Origin: Oscillospiraceae bacterium
GTDB taxonomy: Bacteria; Bacillota; Clostridia; Oscillospirales; Acutalibacteraceae
DNA: 64,000 nt
Assembly: GCA_003526845.1 (NCBI GenBank)
Contig: DPVM01000005.1
Coordinates: 149,061-213,060 of the forward strand
Direction of reading: 5' to 3'
Part shown: positions 59,889 through 64,000 of the stretch, piece by piece
Layout: each line of letters opens with the position of its first letter
Position numbering within the stretch: position 1 is the first letter of the stretch
Made by a program: the position numbers and the translations under genes
The notes under the pieces: generated by a model
What the model was told of the DNA's origin: nothing
The model's input: only the letters and a program-made list of their open reading frames with translations
Database searches by the model: none

Positions 59889-60511
59889 TGGATTTTATTT
59901 TAGCTACAAACAATATGAAAAAACTTGCCGAAATGCAGCGTATTCTTTCGCCACTCGGAATAAATGTTGTCACCGCAAAAATGCTTGGTATTCAGTTGCC
60001 GGATGTTGTTGAGGACGGCGACACATTCGAGGCAAACGCAAAAATTAAGGCACTTTCGGCTTGCAAAATTACAAATATGCCTGCGATAGCAGACGATTCG
60101 GGCTTATGTGTCGATTATCTCGGCGGCGCACCGGGCATTTATTCGGCTCGCTTTGCCAATATAGTTGAGCACAACGGCGTTAATATCGATAACGAAAAAA
60201 ATGCCGATGACGAAAAAAACAACGATTTGTTGCTTGAAAAACTTTCGGGTGTTCCCGATGAAAAGCGCACGGCGTATTATGTTTGCGCCATTTGCTGTGT
60301 TTTCCCCGACGGCAGAGAAATCACCGTTCGCGGCGAGTGCCACGGCAAAATCGGCTATGAGCGCGACGGCAACGAGGGCTTCGGCTATGACCCACTGTTT
60401 ATAATCAACGGCAAATCATTCGGTAAATACGAGGGCGAGGAAAAAGACAAAATTTCTCACCGCGGCAACGCTTTGCGCGCCCTTACCGCCGAACTTGAAA
60501 AAATATTATAA
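59888..60511 (+). CDS. rdgB: XTP/dITP diphosphatase (RdgB/HAM1)
   Basis: 207 residues. Removes non-canonical purine triphosphates. FILATNNMKKLAEMQ at the start, ADDSGLCVDYLGGAPGIYSAR, GYERDGNEGFGYDPLF and SHRGNALR are the signature motifs. A short Asn/Asp/Lys insert lies near residue 100 (NIDNEKNADDEKNND). Confidence 0.95.
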   Translation: MDFILATNNMKKLAEMQRILSPLGINVVTAKMLGIQLPDVVEDGDTFEANAKIKALSACKITNMPAIADDSGLCVDYLGGAPGIYSARFANIVEHNGVNIDNEKNADDEKNNDLLLEKLSGVPDEKRTAYYVCAICCVFPDGREITVRGECHGKIGYERDGNEGFGYDPLFIINGKSFGKYEGEEKDKISHRGNALRALTAELEKIL

Positions 60512-60529
60512 TTCACTCAGGAGATTTTT

Positions 60530-60982
60530 ATGACATCAAAGGAAAGAGCTCAGCTTCGAGCAAAAGCAAACCCGCTTGAGCCGATTATCCAAATCGGAAA
60601 AGAGGGTGTTACAGATAATCTTATCACTCAAATTGACGATACGCTCGATACAAGAGAGCTTATCAAAATCCGCGTTCATCTTGAAACCGCACCCGACGCA
60701 CCGCGTAAATTTGCCGACGAACTTGCAGATACTCTCGGCGCCGATGTTATTCAGGTAATAGGCGGCGTAATCGTCCTTTACAGAAAGGCAGACCCTGAAA
60801 GAATTGCCGAGAAAAAGAAAAAACGCGGCTCGGGAACAGCAAAAGCAAAGGCAAAGAAAAAGGTTAAAATTAAAGGGCTTCGCCAACGCCAGCGCGAAAA
60901 GGAAGAGAAAAATCCTTATGCAAAATATGACCGTCCGCGCTATAAAAACGACCGCGACAAAAAGCAAAGCAGAACAAAATAA
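60530..60982 (+). CDS. yhbY: YhbY/YqeI-family RNA-binding protein with a basic tail
   Basis: 150 residues. The first about 95 form a CRM domain (ERAQLRAKANPLEPIIQIGK, GGVIVLYRKA), associated with pre-50S ribosomes. The remaining about 55 residues are an unusual extension very rich in Lys and Arg (KKKKRGSGTAKAKAKKKVK), likely an extra RNA contact. It sits before nadD and the yqeK-rsfS pair, the order seen in Bacillus. Confidence 0.92.
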   Translation: MTSKERAQLRAKANPLEPIIQIGKEGVTDNLITQIDDTLDTRELIKIRVHLETAPDAPRKFADELADTLGADVIQVIGGVIVLYRKADPERIAEKKKKRGSGTAKAKAKKKVKIKGLRQRQREKEEKNPYAKYDRPRYKNDRDKKQSRTK

Positions 60983-60988
60983 TTTATT

Positions 60989-61603
60989 ATGAAAATAGGA
61001 ATATTCGGGGGCGCTTTTAACCCCATTCACAATGGACACCTGCATTTGCTCGACGAACTTTATCGTGCTGAAATGCCCTTCGGTCAATTTGACAAGTTGT
61101 TGATTATTCCGACGGCAAATCCGCCTCACAAAAGTTCCGACGGCTTGATTTCGGCAGAGCACAGAATCGCAATGATTAAACTTGCAATCAAAGAACTTGA
61201 ATATGCCGACAATATCGAAATATCCTCAATAGAACTTGAAAGCACTGAAAAAAGCTATACCTATACAACTCTTGTCAAACTCAAAAAGATTTATCCTGAC
61301 GCCGAATTTGTGCTTTTTATCGGCTCGGATCAGCTTTTTTATTTCCCAAAGTGGTACAGATATAAGGATATTTTAAAACTTGCCGAGGTCAGAGCGATAA
61401 CACGGCAAGAGTGCGAGCGCCAAGCCGTTGCAGACTTTTTGGCAAAAAACAAGGAACTTGCAGGTATTAATGCGCTTGTTGCAAAACCGGTTGTCGTTTC
61501 GTCAACCCAAATCAGGCAAATGGTGTCAAAGGGCGAGAGTATAGCCGATTTGGTGCCACCGTCGGTGAACGGATATATAAAGGAGCATAGGCTCTATGTA
61601 TGA
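60989..61603 (+). CDS. nadD: Nicotinate-nucleotide adenylyltransferase
   Basis: 204 residues. NAD synthesis. IGIFGGAFNPIHNGHL carries the (H/T)xGH nucleotidyltransferase motif; FVLFIGSDQLFYFPKW and the C-terminal SSTQIRQMVSKG complete the site. Overlaps the yqeK start by 8 bases. Confidence 0.95.
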   Translation: MKIGIFGGAFNPIHNGHLHLLDELYRAEMPFGQFDKLLIIPTANPPHKSSDGLISAEHRIAMIKLAIKELEYADNIEISSIELESTEKSYTYTTLVKLKKIYPDAEFVLFIGSDQLFYFPKWYRYKDILKLAEVRAITRQECERQAVADFLAKNKELAGINALVAKPVVVSSTQIRQMVSKGESIADLVPPSVNGYIKEHRLYV

Positions 61604-62183
61604 TTTTGACAAATATATCAATTTAATAAAGGACAGGCTCAGCGAGCACCGCTTTTATCACTCAATGTGTGTTGCAAAAAGGGCGCGCGAGCTTGCAGTG
61701 AAATACGGCGCAGATCCCGATAAGGCATATCTCGCCGGAATTTTACACGATATTATGAAAGAGGAGAGCCTCACCGTTCAGCGCGAAATTATCGAAGCCG
61801 ACGGCACGGCTTTGACCGATGTCGAAATAAATACGCCCAATGTTTATCATCAAATGAGCGGCGCGGCGTATGTCAAAAACTCGCTCAAAATAGATGATGC
61901 CGATATTATAAACGGCATTCGCTATCACACAACGGGCAGGGCAGATATGTCGCTTTTTGAAATGATAATCTATCTTGCCGATTTCACTTCCGACGATAGG
62001 GACTATCCCGATGTTGAAATTATGCGCGCCGAAACGGATAAAAGCCTCCTCGGCGGCATGGTATATTCTCTGCGACACACAATTATTTATATCGCACAGC
62101 AAACAAAGCAAATCCATCCCGACACACTGTATTGTTTTAATTGGGCAGTGGGGGAGTTAAATAAACAAAATATTCAGGAATAG
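61596..62183 (+). CDS. yqeK: HD-domain hydrolase YqeK (Ap4A hydrolase family)
   Basis: 195 residues. HD metal-binding motif in GILHDIMKE, RFYHSMCVAKRA helix, and GIRYHTTGRADMSLFEMIIYLADFTS. YqeK proteins are symmetrical diadenosine tetraphosphatases. Located between nadD and rsfS as in Bacillus. Confidence 0.93.
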   Translation: MYDFDKYINLIKDRLSEHRFYHSMCVAKRARELAVKYGADPDKAYLAGILHDIMKEESLTVQREIIEADGTALTDVEINTPNVYHQMSGAAYVKNSLKIDDADIINGIRYHTTGRADMSLFEMIIYLADFTSDDRDYPDVEIMRAETDKSLLGGMVYSLRHTIIYIAQQTKQIHPDTLYCFNWAVGELNKQNIQE

Positions 62184-62191
62184 GAGCAGCT

Positions 62192-62551
62192 ATGCAAAAC
62201 AATCAACTCATTTACGAAACAGCCGTTAAAGCGATTGATTCAAAGCGCGGCGAGGATATTGAGGTTATCAAGGTTGACGATATAACCGTTTTGACGGATT
62301 ATTTTGTCATCGCAACCGCAAATTCAAACACACAGCTTAAAGCAATTGCCGACGAGGTGGAATACAAACTTTCCGAGCAGGGCATCGAGCCTCACCATAT
62401 CGAGGGCGAACGCACCGATTGGGTGTGCCTTGATTATCTCGGCGTTGTTATTCATATTCTCCTTAAGGACAGACGCGGATTTTATCAAATCGAACGCCTT
62501 TGGGAAGACGGTGAAAAGGTCAATATTGACAATCTTGTTATAAAAGAATAA
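62192..62551 (+). CDS. rsfS: Ribosomal silencing factor RsfS
   Basis: 119 residues. Binds L14 and blocks subunit joining in starvation. DITVLTDYFVIATANSNTQ and the family's WVCLDYLGVVIHILL followed by RRGFYQIERLW are clear. RBS AGGAG. Confidence 0.95.
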   Translation: MQNNQLIYETAVKAIDSKRGEDIEVIKVDDITVLTDYFVIATANSNTQLKAIADEVEYKLSEQGIEPHHIEGERTDWVCLDYLGVVIHILLKDRRGFYQIERLWEDGEKVNIDNLVIKE

Positions 62552-62609
62552 AATATGTCTTTAGATATTCACAAATTAAACTTTTTCATTATATTTGGAG
62601 GATATAATA

Positions 62610-64000
62610 ATGGAATATAATTTTAAACAAATTGAGTCAAAATGGCAAAATATTTGGTATTCGCAAAATACATTCGCCGCAAAGGACGATTACAGCCTGC
62701 CGAAATATTATTGCCTTGTAGAGTTCCCGTATCCGAGCGGTCAGGGCCTTCATGTAGGTCATCCGCGTTCATACACGGCTCTTGATATTGTTGCCCGTAA
62801 AAAAAGACTTGAGGGCTACAATGTTCTTTATCCGATGGGTTGGGACGCTTTCGGTCTTCCTACCGAAAACTTCGCCATCAAAAACCACATTCATCCGGCA
62901 GAGGTTACAAAAACAAATATTGCTCACTTTAAGCAACAGCTTCAGTCGCTCGGTTTCAGCTTCGACTGGACAAGAGAAATTAATACCACCGACCCGTCTT
63001 ATTATAAATGGACGCAGTGGATTTTTCTTCAACTTTACAAAAAAGGTCTTGCATATAAAAAGAAAATGGCTGTCAATTGGTGCACCTCATGCAAGTGCGT
63101 TCTTGCAAACGAAGAAGTTGTAAACGGCGTTTGCGAGCGCTGCGGCAGCGAGGTCATCAGAAAAGAGCAAAGCCAGTGGATGCTTAAAATCACCGACTAT
63201 GCCGACAGACTTGTTAAAGATCTTGATACCGTTGATTTTATCGACAGAGTTAAAGTTCAGCAGCGCAATTGGATTGGTCGCTCAACAGGTGCAGAGGTTG
63301 ATTTCGCAACAACTCTCGGCGATACGCTCACCGTTTATACAACACGCCCCGATACGCTTTTCGGCGCAACATATATGGTTATTTCTCCCGAGCATCCTCT
63401 TATTGAAAAATGGGCAGACAGTCTTAAAAATCTCGACGCTGTCCGTGCTTATCAGGATGAGGCAGCTCATAAATCCGATTTTGAGCGTACGGAGCTTAAT
63501 AAGGAAAAAACAGGCGTTAAACTTGACGGCGTAATGGGCATCAATCCTGTTAACGATACAGAAATTCCGATTTTCATTTCCGACTATGTTCTCACCTCAT
63601 ACGGCACGGGTGCGATTATGGCTGTTCCTGCTCACGATACCCGTGACTGGGAGTTTGCCAAAAAGTTTGATTTGCCTATTATCGAGGTTGTTGCAGGCTC
63701 AAAGGTCGGCGTTGAAAACGAGGCTTTCACAGATTGCGCAACAGGCGTTATGACAAATTCTTCTTTCCTCACCGGTATGACTGTTGAGGAGGCTAAAACA
63801 GCTATTACAGAGTGGCTCACAAAAGAGGGCAAAGGTCGCCAAAAGGTTAACTTCAAACTCCGCGACTGGGTATTTTCTCGTCAAAGATATTGGGGCGAGC
63901 CTATTCCGATTGTTAAGTGCGAAAAGTGCGGCTATGTTCCGCTTCCCGAGGATCAGCTTCCTCTCACTCTTCCTAATGTTGATTCATACGAGCCGACGGA
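62610..64000 (+). CDS. leuS: Leucyl-tRNA synthetase, cut by the window edge
   Basis: The first 463 codons are present, with no stop before the end of the window. Class I motif HVGH in GQGLHVGHPRSYTA, NVLYPMGWDAFGLPTE, a zinc-type CTSCKC and CERCG pair, the connective-peptide editing domain with TTRPDTLFGATYM and YGTGAIMAVPAHDTRD, and a second pair CEKCG. RBS GGAGG 8 bases upstream. The short gap after rsfS (58 bases) leaves no room for a T-box. Confidence 0.96.
   Translation, partial: MEYNFKQIESKWQNIWYSQNTFAAKDDYSLPKYYCLVEFPYPSGQGLHVGHPRSYTALDIVARKKRLEGYNVLYPMGWDAFGLPTENFAIKNHIHPAEVTKTNIAHFKQQLQSLGFSFDWTREINTTDPSYYKWTQWIFLQLYKKGLAYKKKMAVNWCTSCKCVLANEEVVNGVCERCGSEVIRKEQSQWMLKITDYADRLVKDLDTVDFIDRVKVQQRNWIGRSTGAEVDFATTLGDTLTVYTTRPDTLFGATYMVISPEHPLIEKWADSLKNLDAVRAYQDEAAHKSDFERTELNKEKTGVKLDGVMGINPVNDTEIPIFISDYVLTSYGTGAIMAVPAHDTRDWEFAKKFDLPIIEVVAGSKVGVENEAFTDCATGVMTNSSFLTGMTVEEAKTAITEWLTKEGKGRQKVNFKLRDWVFSRQRYWGEPIPIVKCEKCGYVPLPEDQLPLTLPNVDSYEPT

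Noticed and set aside
62552..62609. T-box riboswitch before leuS
   Set aside because: The gap is 58 bases, too short for specifier loop and antiterminator, and no T-box motif is visible.
1..64000. tRNA, rRNA, CRISPR arrays, insertion sequences, prophage
   Set aside because: No T-loop-like tRNA ends, no regularly spaced direct repeats, no transposase or phage structural motifs were seen by reading the window; a covariance-model or profile search was not possible.

Overview
The window looks like the chromosome of a low-to-mid GC, spore-forming Clostridia, most likely a gut member of the Oscillospirales/Ruminococcaceae. The grounds are a sporulation sigma factor (sigK), a ctsR-mcsA-mcsB-clpC heat-shock operon with CtsR boxes, a split ferredoxin-type glutamate synthase, a GH43 glycosidase, Gram-positive style promoters (TTGNNN-N17-TATAAT) and strong GGAGG ribosome sites. 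Taxonomy is inferred from gene content only. The window opens inside lepA and closes inside leuS. No rRNA, tRNA, CRISPR array, prophage or insertion sequence was recognised.

Region by region. 1-7200: lepA end, then a tightly coupled phosphate operon pstS-pstC-pstA-pstB-phoU and a CapA-like protein. 7250-10870: nitrogen block, glnA followed by an ammonium channel fused to a PII domain, with a terminator in the glnA leader and a hairpin-rich 320-base region before amt. 10870-13600 (minus strand): two GtrA-type membrane proteins, one fused to a HAD phosphatase, and a metallo-beta-lactamase-fold hydrolase. 13988-19056: five-gene glutamate synthase operon, then purF. 20685-23183: GH43 enzyme with an unknown partner, an SDR reductase and a tiny cysteine-rich membrane peptide. 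23240-28003: the CtsR heat-shock operon. 28177-31501: copper operon csoR-copA(Z) and an SCP2-like protein. 31577-35090: sigK and a P-type cation ATPase. 35181-41000: a third GtrA protein, two truncated gene remnants, a MoeB/ThiF-type enzyme, a flavodoxin-ferredoxin, a degenerate sortase-like protein with a membrane partner, and a DUF4430 lipoprotein with an HprK-like kinase. 41130-47070: pyk, a GNAT enzyme, mltG, thyA, folA and infC-rpmI-rplT. 47204-64000: housekeeping run trmH-like, dprA, topA, trmFO, plsX, rnc, radical SAM, smc, ftsY, rdgB, yhbY, nadD, yqeK, rsfS, leuS.

Most of the window is ordinary core genome. The notable items are unusual protein architectures and control signals: a CopA whose C-terminal metal-binding domain carries its own ribosome site and start codon, so that a free CopZ may be made from the same frame; an Amt-PII fusion whose T-loop lacks the modifiable tyrosine; a PstS with its halves in swapped order; an McsB with altered catalytic residues; a sortase-like protein lacking the catalytic His and Arg; an AUC start codon on infC; and a scar where two divergent genes have both lost their 5' parts.

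Genes that appear to work together: Pst/PhoU for phosphate uptake; GlnA, Amt-PII and the split glutamate synthase for ammonium capture and the GS-GOGAT cycle; CtsR/McsA/McsB/ClpC for protein quality control; CsoR/CopA/CopZ for copper efflux; smc-ftsY-rnc for chromosome condensation and membrane targeting.
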